NCBI GenBank assembly: GCA_013099195.1
Contig: CP039999.1
Location: forward strand, 558,001-622,000
Direction of reading: 5' to 3'
Source: Candidatus Saccharibacteria bacterium oral taxon 488
GTDB lineage: Bacteria; Patescibacteriota; Saccharimonadia; Saccharimonadales; Saccharimonadaceae
Length of the DNA: 64,000 nucleotides
Part shown: piece by piece, positions 15,759 to 22,413 of the stretch
How positions within the stretch are numbered: position 1 is the stretch's first letter
Layout of the letters: every line of letters starts with the position of its first letter
The notes under the pieces: model-generated
Told to the model about the DNA's origin: nothing
The model's database searches: none
What the model saw: only the letters and a program-made list of their open reading frames with translations
Translations under genes and position numbers: made by a program

Positions 15759-16544
15759 ATGACAGAAAAATATATTCCTACTGTCGAGGAAAAAGATACG
15801 TATAGAGCGCGTCGCGATTTTTTGAGTATAAGTGGCGATGGTATTTTTGCAACTTTACAAGGTGAAGGAGTTACAGCTGGGCATCCAGCTGTGTTTTTGA
15901 GATTGCAAGACTGTAACCTACATTGCGGTAAGGATGGTATTGGCTGGCGCTGTGATGCATGGTATACATGGGACAGGTCGACACCTGAATTTTGGAAAGA
16001 GCGCCAAAATAATCCACCTCATGAGGTTGCAGAAGAAATTTCCTCTGCGTGGCTTGAGGCGTTTGGCAGTACAGAAGCGGAACCCAGGCTTGTCATTACT
16101 GGCGGAGAACCCCTACTGCAGCAAGACAGAATTGTAGAGTTATTGAAACTACTGAACGGATGGCAATTTGAAATTGAGACCAATGGTACAATTGTGCCAC
16201 GGGTAGAATTGCAGAATTGTCAGATTAACTGCTCGCCAAAGCTTTCAAGTAGCGGAAATTCAGTCCGTTCAAGATATAGACCAGAAGTACTTCATGCTAT
16301 ATCCAATCTTAGCAATTCATGGTTTAAGTTTGTCATCTCTAGTCCTGAAGATGAAGGCGAAATACAGACAATAGTAAGAGAATGTAGTATATTGCCAGAG
16401 AAAATACTACTGATGAGTGAGGGCGTTAGTCGTGACACGCTGGAGACAAGAGATAGCCTTATTGAATTAATAGCGTCTCGTATTGGCGCGGTTGCTATAA
16501 GGCGCAATCAAATATTTTGGTTTGGGGACAGACGCAGAACTTGA
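15759..16544 (+). CDS. queE: 7-carboxy-7-deazaguanine synthase (radical SAM)
   Basis: QueE contracts 6-carboxytetrahydropterin to 7-carboxy-7-deazaguanine using S-adenosylmethionine and a [4Fe-4S] cluster. FATLQGEGVTAGHPAVFLRL and VITGGEPLLQ are QueE/radical SAM signatures. The cluster-binding cysteines are spaced C-x3-C-x8-C (CNLHC then WRC), not the textbook C-x3-C-x2-C; extended spacings exist in some QueE groups, so it may still be functional. The ATG at 15759 follows the queD stop by 1 bp. It is the last gene of the operon, ending 41 bp before the right inverted repeat. Confidence 0.87.
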   Translation: MTEKYIPTVEEKDTYRARRDFLSISGDGIFATLQGEGVTAGHPAVFLRLQDCNLHCGKDGIGWRCDAWYTWDRSTPEFWKERQNNPPHEVAEEISSAWLEAFGSTEAEPRLVITGGEPLLQQDRIVELLKLLNGWQFEIETNGTIVPRVELQNCQINCSPKLSSSGNSVRSRYRPEVLHAISNLSNSWFKFVISSPEDEGEIQTIVRECSILPEKILLMSEGVSRDTLETRDSLIELIASRIGAVAIRRNQIFWFGDRRRT

Positions 16545-16585
16545 AATTATTAACACGACTCTGTAGCCATACGCAATATATACAA

Positions 16586-16730
16586 TATACAATATCCAAT
16601 TAGTCCCCACTTAAAGAATTTCGGCGGGTCGGGGCGCGGGCGACCCGCCGAACAGGGCTTTGCCCTGATCTTTTTCAGCGCAGCTACTTTGTGCTAAAAT
16701 AGGTTCGAGCGTGGGCGTAAAATCGCACCA
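16586..16730 (-). repeat. 145-bp inverted repeat, right arm of module A
   Basis: Perfect reverse complement of 11216-11360, including the long GC-rich hairpin (16620-16652). It ends with CGCACCA, which also begins the left arm of module B. Joined with that arm it forms an uninterrupted 299-bp region (16586-16884), the inverse of the sequence expected where the element's two ends meet in a circle. Confidence 0.95.
16724..16730 (-). other. Internal inverted copy of the 7-bp attachment core (intact attP candidate)
   Basis: CGCACCA here is the complement of the TGGTGCG cores at both element ends. Flanks on each side (145 bp and 161 bp) match the element's two internal ends exactly, so this is a complete attachment region inside the integrated element, in the opposite orientation to the one used for integration. 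Confidence 0.75.
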
Positions 16731-16884
16731 TTTCAGAGTAAAAATCCAAATCCTCGCCTTCTTGGGCGATTTTTTGGTTCACATTTTTTAATTCCTGCCA
16801 CAGACAAAAACCACTTTCCGCCCCCTTTCGGAAAGTGGTTTTTGAGCTTACGCCCGTAAGGGTTTGGGTGATGGTTTTGTTATG
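16724..16884 (+). repeat. 161-bp inverted repeat, left arm of module B
   Basis: Perfect inverse of 18410-18570. It contains a small terminator (TCGCC, loop, GGCGA then six T, 16754-16775) and a long hairpin (AAAAACCACTTTCCG with its complement, 16806-16843). Read on the minus strand it repeats the 3' coding sequence of the recombinase. It ends 1 bp before the recombinase -10 box. Confidence 0.95.
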
Positions 16885-16885
16885 G

Positions 16886-17011
16886 TATAATAAAAGAGCA
16901 ACACAATCTACGGGTAAACTTTATTTTTGGCTTAAATGGCCGACTTGGAACAGTTTAGTTTATCTAGATTGTGTTGCACCAAGTCGGCTTTTTAAGTTAA
17001 GAGGTGGAAAA
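16886..17011 (+). promoter_or_regulatory. Recombinase promoter and attenuator-like leader RNA
   Basis: An extended -10 (TGG then TATAAT, 16886-16891) places the start near 16898. The leader then has interleaved complements: S1 (16898-16910) pairs with S1' (16965-16977), and S2 (16939-16948) pairs with S2' (16979-16988). S1' lies in the S2 loop, so the two helices form either a pseudoknot or alternatives. S2/S2' is followed by TTTTT, making it an intrinsic terminator ahead of the Shine-Dalgarno GAGGTGG. This suggests conditional termination controlling recombinase expression. Confidence 0.6.
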
Positions 17012-18616
17012 ATGGAAAAATACATTTTGTATGCTCGCAAGTCAACCGATATGGAAGACAAGCAAGTTTTGAGCATTGAAGCTCAGTTGGTAGAACTGAG
17101 AAAATTTGCCAAAGATAACGACTTGGTGGTGATTGACGAACTGATAGAAAAACGCACTGCCAAAATGCCTGGTCGTCCAGTCTTTAATTCCATGATTAAA
17201 CGCATTGAAAATGGCGAAGCCAACGGCATTTTGGCGTGGCATCCAGATCGCTTGGCTCGCAATTCTATAGATGGTGGGCAAATTATCTATTTACTGGACC
17301 AAACATCGCTTAACTTTTTACGATTTCCAATTTTCCAATTTGAAAATACCTCGCAAGGCAAATTTATGCTGTCAATTATGTTTGGTCAGTCTAAATATTA
17401 TGTAGATAATCTGTCCGAGAACACCAAGCGAGGTTTGCGTGCCAAAGTGAGAAACGGCAATTTTCCCAGTCAGGCTCCTTTCGGTTATTTGAATGACAGT
17501 CGCACTAAAACTATTATTTTAGATAAACGCTATGCACCACTTGTAAAAGAGATTTTTGAAAAATATGCTCGTGGCGACCAAACTATGAGTCAGTTGGCAG
17601 ATTTCTTGCAAGGTAACGGAGTAATTACTCGAACCGGCAAAGTCTTCAAAGACGATAAAGTGAAGTCTATTTTGCAAAACCCCTTTTACTATGGGCATTT
17701 TCTCTATAAAGGCGAACTTTACGAAGGTCGCCACCAGCCAATTTTTTCCAAAGCTCTTTTTGATAAGGTCCAGCTAGTGATTGCTGAGCGTGGACACAAG
17801 AAACGAGCCAAAAAGGAGGCTGTGCCGTTTTTGGGGCTGATGAAGTGTGCTAATTGTGGCATGAGTATTACTAGCGAAACTAAAACTAGAACTCAGAAAA
17901 ACGGCAATTTTCACCGCTGGACTTATTACCGCTGTTCTCGTAAGAAGCGAGCTATTAAATGCACTAACCCACCAATTAGAGAAAAGGATTTGTTGCCCCA
18001 GCTTTCGGCATTACTTGGCAAGTATGCAATGAGCGAAAAAATGTTTGCTTTTATGAATGAACGAATTGAGCAAGACGAACAAGCCGAAATCGCTGGCAAT
18101 GTTTCTTTACTGGACGATTTGCGAACGCAAATCGCAAAACTAACCAATAAGAAACAGATTTTACTGGATAGTTATTTAGATCAGGACATTGATCGCCAAA
18201 CTTTTCTGACTAAAAAGAGCAAGATTTTAAGCCAAAAGAAAAGACTAGAAGAAAGTTTGGTTAATTTACAAGTCAACCAAAATGCTTGGATAGAACCGAT
18301 GACAAAGTGGCTAGAAACTGCAAAATCTATCTGTTATTTGTTAGAGTCTGATGATTTTGACGGACAAAAAGCCGTGCTTTTAGAAATCTTTGGCTCGAAC
18401 CTATTTTTACATAACAAAACCATCACCCAAACCCTTACGGGCGTAAGCTCAAAAACCACTTTCCGAAAGGGGGCGGAAAGTGGTTTTTGTCTGTGGCAGG
18501 AATTAAAAAATGTGAACCAAAAAATCGCCCAAGAAGGCGAGGATTTGGATTTTTACTCTGAAATGGTGCGCGAGGCGGGAATCGAACCCGCACGACTTTT
18601 GGTCAAGGGATTTTAA
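17012..18616 (+). CDS. Large serine recombinase (integrase)
   Basis: A 534-residue serine recombinase, the presumed integrase of the element. The resolvase domain starts YARKSTDMEDKQ (catalytic Ser 11) and holds AWHPDRLARN; the recombinase domain (about 150-260: GLRAKVRNGNFPSQAPFGY) and a zinc ribbon (CANCGM then YRCSRKKRAIKC) follow, then a coiled coil. The ATG at 17012 follows GAGGTGG; the frame is open farther upstream but through the leader RNA. The last 53 codons before the core lie in the 161-bp repeat, and the final residues are read from antisense tRNA-Leu sequence, so the C-terminus depends on the integration junction. Confidence 0.92.
   Translation: MEKYILYARKSTDMEDKQVLSIEAQLVELRKFAKDNDLVVIDELIEKRTAKMPGRPVFNSMIKRIENGEANGILAWHPDRLARNSIDGGQIIYLLDQTSLNFLRFPIFQFENTSQGKFMLSIMFGQSKYYVDNLSENTKRGLRAKVRNGNFPSQAPFGYLNDSRTKTIILDKRYAPLVKEIFEKYARGDQTMSQLADFLQGNGVITRTGKVFKDDKVKSILQNPFYYGHFLYKGELYEGRHQPIFSKALFDKVQLVIAERGHKKRAKKEAVPFLGLMKCANCGMSITSETKTRTQKNGNFHRWTYYRCSRKKRAIKCTNPPIREKDLLPQLSALLGKYAMSEKMFAFMNERIEQDEQAEIAGNVSLLDDLRTQIAKLTNKKQILLDSYLDQDIDRQTFLTKKSKILSQKKRLEESLVNLQVNQNAWIEPMTKWLETAKSICYLLESDDFDGQKAVLLEIFGSNLFLHNKTITQTLTGVSSKTTFRKGAESGFCLWQELKNVNQKIAQEGEDLDFYSEMVREAGIEPARLLVKGF
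18410..18570 (-). repeat. 161-bp inverted repeat, right arm of module B (attR side)
   Basis: Perfect reverse complement of 16724-16884. It forms the 3' coding part of the recombinase and ends in TGGTGCG, which is also the 3' end of tRNA-Leu(UAA) on the minus strand. Its terminator hairpin (18525-18540, T tract on the minus strand) lies about 25 nt past the tRNA and can replace the tRNA terminator displaced by insertion. Confidence 0.95.
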
Positions 18617-18650
18617 GTCCCTCGCGTCTACCAATTCCGCCACTCGCGCC
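18564..18650 (-). tRNA. tRNA-Leu (anticodon UAA), attachment site of the element
   Basis: Read on the minus strand: acceptor GGCGCGA pairs with the 3' strand, the anticodon loop is CTTAAAA, there is a long variable arm as in class II tRNAs, and GGTTCGATTCC forms the T arm. CCA is encoded (18564-18566). A TATACT box (18658-18663) lies 7 nt before the 5' end. The gene is intact: the element's core replaces its last seven bases identically. Confidence 0.93.
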
Positions 18651-18908
18651 TATCCGTAGTATACTATATTTATGCGATAAATTGTACACATCCACAATGG
18701 CAATACATTTAATAATCGTACACGATTATCTTAAGACGCTTTAAAATGATACTGTCACGACTCTACACACCGAAATGGCGTAAATGGTTGACCTAAACAT
18801 AAAAATGATGCTGGTCTTGTTGACCGACATGCCAAACTCGATTTACTGTTTCAAAAATTATTCTATTCAATTAGACAAACTGTCTGTAGATTATCCTCAT
18901 TTTACATA
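18651..18908. other. Intergenic stretch with tRNA promoter and little else
   Basis: Apart from the tRNA-Leu(UAA) promoter at the left end, I see only an A+T-rich sequence with a 16-bp palindrome (TAATCGTACACGATTA, 18713-18728). No coding potential on either strand is convincing. Confidence 0.4.
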
Positions 18909-19283
18909 CTACATCTGAAATGCCGTTATCCAAAAACATATCGTGGATATAAGCGAAAGCGGAGTCATAACATATTTTTCTTTCTTACTTTTTGAAATGA
19001 TGTTCATAATAGTATTCAAAGATAGGTAAGCGGCAAAGAAGAAACAAATATATTTAGTAACCCCAAAAGACAACCACAAAGGAATAAAGCCTCCAGCCTG
19101 CAAAATAATTATCATTGCAAAAATTTGGATAGCCACCGAAATGACTGCCATAACTCTCAATTTCTTAGGTAAGATTTTATGTTGTCCACCCATGGTAAAT
19201 TCACCCAAAGGCAGACCACAAGCAACAAGAACTGTCATAATTGCTATAATTCCAAATAATACGGCACCTAATATTGAAAGCAT
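18909..19283 (-). CDS. Small four-helix membrane protein of unknown function
   Basis: A 124-residue protein with four hydrophobic segments (about 3-22, 44-65, 68-92, 103-120) and the conserved-looking loop GEFTMGGQHKILPKKLR between the first two. Similar small membrane proteins of unknown role occur in Firmicutes, to my recollection. AGGGAG lies about 10 nt before the ATG. It sits alone between tRNA genes and is A+T-rich compared with the chromosome, which may reflect acquisition near the tRNA integration site. Confidence 0.65.
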   Translation of the reverse strand: MLSILGAVLFGIIAIMTVLVACGLPLGEFTMGGQHKILPKKLRVMAVISVAIQIFAMIIILQAGGFIPLWLSFGVTKYICFFFAAYLSLNTIMNIISKSKKEKYVMTPLSLISTICFWITAFQM

Positions 19284-19397
19284 AAATCAATATTCTCCCT
19301 TCGCAAAATACAAAAATTCAGTTGCAAATTCAACTTTATTTCACTCAATATTTTTACTTATACTATAGCTCTCCAAGAGAGCTTTTATCGACAATCC

Positions 19398-19471
19398 TGG
19401 AGGCACGTACGAGAGTCGAACTCGTCTAAAAGGTTTTGCAGACCTCTGCGTAACCGCTCCGCCAACGCGCC
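19398..19471 (-). tRNA. tRNA-Cys (anticodon GCA)
   Basis: Minus-strand acceptor GGCGCGT pairs with ACGTGCC; the anticodon loop is CTGCAAA and the T arm GAGTTCGACTC. The terminal CCA is encoded. It follows tRNA-Leu(GAG) by 13 bp and is probably processed from the same transcript. Confidence 0.93.
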
Positions 19472-19484
19472 GCTCTGTTACATT

Positions 19485-19572
19485 TGGTGCGAGCGAGAAG
19501 ACTTGAACTTCCACGAGCATAATGCTCACTAGCCCCTCAAGCTAGCGCGTCTACCAATTCCGCCACGCCCGC
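19485..19572 (-). tRNA. tRNA-Leu (anticodon GAG)
   Basis: Minus-strand GCGGGCG acceptor, a class II variable arm (GTGAGCATTATGCTC), anticodon loop CTTGAGG, and encoded CCA. A TATAAT box lies about 13 nt upstream. Its 3' end also reads CGCACCA, the same 7-bp core used by the mobile element next door, so it is a possible second target. Confidence 0.93.
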
Positions 19573-19596
19573 ATGACCACTTACCATTATACCTGA

Positions 19597-21390
19597 TTAC
19601 GGTGCTTTGTAAACGGATTCGCGGCGAACCGTCCAGTAGATCACGTCGGCGAACCGATCGGTGGGATATACCAACCGCATTGACTTATCAAGCGCCGACA
19701 CGGAACGCAAGTGAATGTAATCCAGTTGCACTTGATATAGTGCGAGGGCTGGCACATCGGACTGCCAATGCTTGGTAAACGTTTGGTATTTGCTCACTCG
19801 TTGTTTGGCATTTTGTTTGGTGCGACCAGCCGCGAGGGCATCATCGGCCACCGCGCTGTTATAGTTAGCAAAATTGAGACCGCCTTGATTGGCCTGTGAC
19901 GAATGCCAGTAGGCAAAGACGTCAGCGTCACCGCCCAGCACCAACTCATACAACAGTACATCAAAGCCACGCGGCCGCAGAACAGACTGCAAAACGTTTT
20001 GCGAGGCATCATTTGGATCAACCACCCTTAGGTCAACAGTGATATGCAGCGTTTCCTGCCAGACTTTTACGAGTTCACGCGCAATATTTTCAAAGTCAGA
20101 GCCTTTGAGCGTCACGAACGACAATTGCAAAACCTGCTCGCCCTTTTTACGCTGATTACCGACTACCTTCCATCCTTCTTCATCCAGTAACTTTTTTGCT
20201 GCTTCTGTGTCATACGGCAAACGACCGGCCAGCTGCCCGTCTACTTGGTCGTCAAAAATTGGGCCGTGTAGTGGCTTCTTGGCGAAAGCAAACTTCTCGC
20301 GTAGCGCTTGGGTATTAATCGACTGGACCAGTGCTTGTCGAACTTTGCGCGAACTCACCATTTCGCTCTGGGTATTAAATAATGCATAAACGCCATCGTT
20401 AATAGCGTACGACCGCGAGGCATACATGTGACGGATCTGGTCTGACTGAGCCATATATGACAACTCCGGTGTCGCCATAATTTCACTCGTCTTGAGACCT
20501 TTGGTTATCTCGTCCCGCGTCGGATATACATACAGCTGAAAGCGATCCAGCTTTGGCGCACCATGATGATACTGCGAGTTCACCACGAGATGAAGCACTT
20601 TTTTCGACCCATCAGCATTGGCATTCTGTAGAATCCGCATAGCAAACGGCCCAGAGGTTACGGGCGACTTACCATAACCATGCTCGCGTAGCTCAGCCGG
20701 ATTAACTTCACTGAGGCTGTGCTGAGGCAAAACCGGAAAGGTGAGGGCGTGCATGAATGGTGCGTATGGGGCCGGCAGGATAAATTGCACCGTTCGCTCG
20801 TCAACCTGCTTGACGTTGATCGACTGCCAGCCGGTAATTGACGATTGTGTCCGTGCATCCTTGAGTAGATTAACAGTAAACACCACGTCGCGAGCATCCA
20901 GCGGCGCTCCGTCTGACCACTTGAGATTACGGCGCAATTTGACCGTATACTCAGTCTCGGCCTCATTGACTGTGACCGACTCAGCGAGGTCGCCCTTGAT
21001 ATGTCCGGTTGTATCATAATTATAAAGACTCGCAAACATCAGCCGAGCCGCTGATTTTTCGGCACTACTACGAGCAAAGATTGGGTTCAGTGTCTCTAAT
21101 GGGCCTAGCACGCCCTCTGAATACGACCCGCCCCTGGCTGGTGCGTTATGAGCATATAATTCACGAAATGACAGCCACTGCACCATGCTGATGGTAATCA
21201 ATAGAATAACCAGAAAGATCCACCCCAGGACATGCCGCTTAACTCCAGCCAAATGTTCAAGGCGCGAAGAGATAAACATATGCGTGTGACGCAGGGTCGT
21301 CTTGGTTAGTTTCTGCGCCCGTCCATCGAGGTCTTTCGTTGTGAAGTCCAGCCGCAGAAATTTTTTCCAAGATGATTTTTTTGTGTCCAA
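19597..21390 (-). CDS. Membrane-anchored peptide-binding protein (SBP family 5)
   Basis: A 597-residue extracytoplasmic solute-binding protein of the oligopeptide/dipeptide type, expected to capture peptides for an ABC importer. One membrane segment (about 56-78) replaces a cleaved signal peptide, after a ~50-residue basic cytoplasmic tail. Family stretches include GPLETLNPIFARSSAEK, LRRNLKWSDGAPLDARDVVFT and SFVTLKGSDFENIA. The start is a TTG at 21390 with AGGGG 6 nt upstream, 9 bp after secG; an internal ATG at codon 38 is possible. No permease genes are nearby. Confidence 0.88.
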   Translation of the reverse strand: MDTKKSSWKKFLRLDFTTKDLDGRAQKLTKTTLRHTHMFISSRLEHLAGVKRHVLGWIFLVILLITISMVQWLSFRELYAHNAPARGGSYSEGVLGPLETLNPIFARSSAEKSAARLMFASLYNYDTTGHIKGDLAESVTVNEAETEYTVKLRRNLKWSDGAPLDARDVVFTVNLLKDARTQSSITGWQSINVKQVDERTVQFILPAPYAPFMHALTFPVLPQHSLSEVNPAELREHGYGKSPVTSGPFAMRILQNANADGSKKVLHLVVNSQYHHGAPKLDRFQLYVYPTRDEITKGLKTSEIMATPELSYMAQSDQIRHMYASRSYAINDGVYALFNTQSEMVSSRKVRQALVQSINTQALREKFAFAKKPLHGPIFDDQVDGQLAGRLPYDTEAAKKLLDEEGWKVVGNQRKKGEQVLQLSFVTLKGSDFENIARELVKVWQETLHITVDLRVVDPNDASQNVLQSVLRPRGFDVLLYELVLGGDADVFAYWHSSQANQGGLNFANYNSAVADDALAAGRTKQNAKQRVSKYQTFTKHWQSDVPALALYQVQLDYIHLRSVSALDKSMRLVYPTDRFADVIYWTVRRESVYKAP

Positions 21391-21399
21391 GATATACCC

Positions 21400-21636
21400 C
21401 TAGCCCTTCAGACTCGGCAACACCAAACTCGCCAAGATCGACAGCACGAACACAACAGCAAACACAATAGTCACATCAAACAAGTTCTTGTCAAAACCTC
21501 GCCGCGTGGTGAACAGTTCGCCCGACGAGCCAAATCCTGCACCCAGGCTAGCACCACGCTGCTGCAACAATATGGCAATGATCATCAAAACGGCTGATCC
21601 TAATGTGACATACGGCAAAATAGTATCAAGTGACAT
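21400..21636 (-). CDS. secG: Preprotein translocase subunit SecG
   Basis: A 78-residue Sec channel subunit with two membrane helices (about 5-24 and 53-75) and the conserved cytoplasmic loop LLQQRGASLGAGFGSSGE. It assists SecYEG-dependent export. Shine-Dalgarno AAGGAG lies 5 nt before the ATG. It sits between a holin-like membrane protein and the peptide-binding protein, probably one transcript. Confidence 0.95.
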   Translation of the reverse strand: MSLDTILPYVTLGSAVLMIIAILLQQRGASLGAGFGSSGELFTTRRGFDKNLFDVTIVFAVVFVLSILASLVLPSLKG

Positions 21637-21645
21637 GCTTTCTCC

Positions 21646-22017
21646 TTATTCTGGCGCCGGCTTGATAACGAAGGCGCTACTTACTATATAGTTTACCAGA
21701 CTGAGTATGATTCCGGCAAGAATTGACGAGCCAAAACTCATGGATAATCCCGGCGCCAGTGCCAACGATATATACACCATGATGCCATTAACCACCAGCG
21801 TAAATAAGCCGAGCGTCAGTAAGATCGCCGGTAGCGACAAGATGACAACGATCGGTTTTAAGATAGAGTTGACGATCGAAAAGATTAAACCGGCGAGGAT
21901 AAACGTTGCCGTCGTCTCAACCACTGGCTCACTCGTCCCGAGAAGCCGCACCGCCACCCAGATACCAACAGAATTAAGTACCCACCTGACAAAAAATATT
22001 GCAAATTGTCGTCTCAT
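21646..22017 (-). CDS. Phage-holin-4-like (PF04020-type) membrane protein
   Basis: A 123-residue protein with four membrane segments and the family pattern LIFSIVNSILKPIVVILSLP then LGLFTLVVNGIMVYI, as in the conserved bacterial membrane family named after mycobacteriophage holins. It is a widespread housekeeping membrane protein of unknown role, not evidence of a prophage. TATAAT lies 11 nt before the ATG, so the leader is only a few nucleotides. Confidence 0.82.
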   Translation of the reverse strand: MRRQFAIFFVRWVLNSVGIWVAVRLLGTSEPVVETTATFILAGLIFSIVNSILKPIVVILSLPAILLTLGLFTLVVNGIMVYISLALAPGLSMSFGSSILAGIILSLVNYIVSSAFVIKPAPE

Positions 22018-22042
22018 GACTACATTTCATTATATCATAACG

Positions 22043-22411
22043 CTAGCAAGCGCCGTCGACTACCCTGCGCTCAGTGCTCTTGATGTGCATCTGGAGCTGC
22101 TGTCGACTACTCGTCCCCTCAATGCAGATCGCGGCCGGCGTCGAACCAGACGGCGGGATTGTTCGTACAGTGATTACGATATCTGGCGAGCCACTCTTGA
22201 ACGACTGCGGCAATGTCGTTGGGTATGACCCTTTGAAGTTTTTTTCCTGTTCCGCCGCTGATAATGCATTCTGAAGATCCGATGTTATAGCTTTACGCAC
22301 CGTCTCTTTGCGCCACCCGTTATAACTGACGAGACCGATGCCCGCCAAGATACCAATAACCACAACGACAATTAGTATTTCTATGACGGTAAATCCATAC
22401 TTGCGACTCAT
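22043..22411 (-). CDS. Type IV prepilin-like protein
   Basis: A 122-residue prepilin with a short basic leader (MSRKYG) and the peptidase site GFTVIE: cleavage after Gly and Glu at +5, followed by a ~20-residue hydrophobic helix. Two cysteines (CIEG and terminal GAC) could form the C-terminal disulfide loop of pilins. It may be a major or minor subunit of the pilus powered by PilB (55056-56678). TATCAT lies 7 nt before the ATG. Confidence 0.88.
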   Translation of the reverse strand: MSRKYGFTVIEILIVVVVIGILAGIGLVSYNGWRKETVRKAITSDLQNALSAAEQEKNFKGSYPTTLPQSFKSGSPDIVITVRTIPPSGSTPAAICIEGTSSRQQLQMHIKSTERRVVDGAC

Positions 22412-22413
22412 AC

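Larger units (their letters stand above)
11216..18570. mobile_element. Integrated element with serine recombinase and preQ0 cassette
   Basis: A 7,355-bp element bounded by the 7-bp direct repeat TGGTGCG at 11216-11222 and 18564-18570; the right copy is the complement of the 3' end (CGCACCA) of an intact tRNA-Leu(UAA) gene. It has two modules. Module A (11216-16730) carries eight genes of 7-deazaguanine and nucleotide metabolism between perfect 145-bp inverted repeats. Module B (16724-18570) carries a serine recombinase between perfect 161-bp inverted repeats. The modules share CGCACCA at 16724-16730. Genes inside are visibly richer in A+T (many ATA, AGA, TTA codons) than the chromosome. No replication, conjugation or structural phage gene is seen. 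Confidence 0.85.

Noticed and set aside
12038..16544. Calling the cassette a queuosine tRNA pathway
   Set aside because: QueF, QueA, QueG and a canonical zinc-containing Tgt are absent; the pathway stops at preQ0.
11216..16730. Interpreting the 145-bp repeats as terminal inverted repeats of a DDE transposon
   Set aside because: No transposase lies inside them, no target duplication fits them alone, and the second repeat pair plus the tRNA core explain all ends as serine-recombinase attachment sites.
16835..17011. Extending the recombinase upstream to 16835
   Set aside because: The extension would be read through the inverted repeat, promoter and leader RNA; the ATG at 17012 has a good Shine-Dalgarno and a family-typical start.
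18713..18728. Palindrome TAATCGTACACGATTA as an operator
   Set aside because: A single copy with no promoter or gene arrangement around it that would give it a role.
19341..19529. Open frame across the tRNA-Cys and tRNA-Leu(GAG) region
   Set aside because: It lies over two clear tRNA genes and has no coding features.
21646..22017. Prophage holin
   Set aside because: It belongs to a widespread bacterial membrane family and no other phage gene is near.
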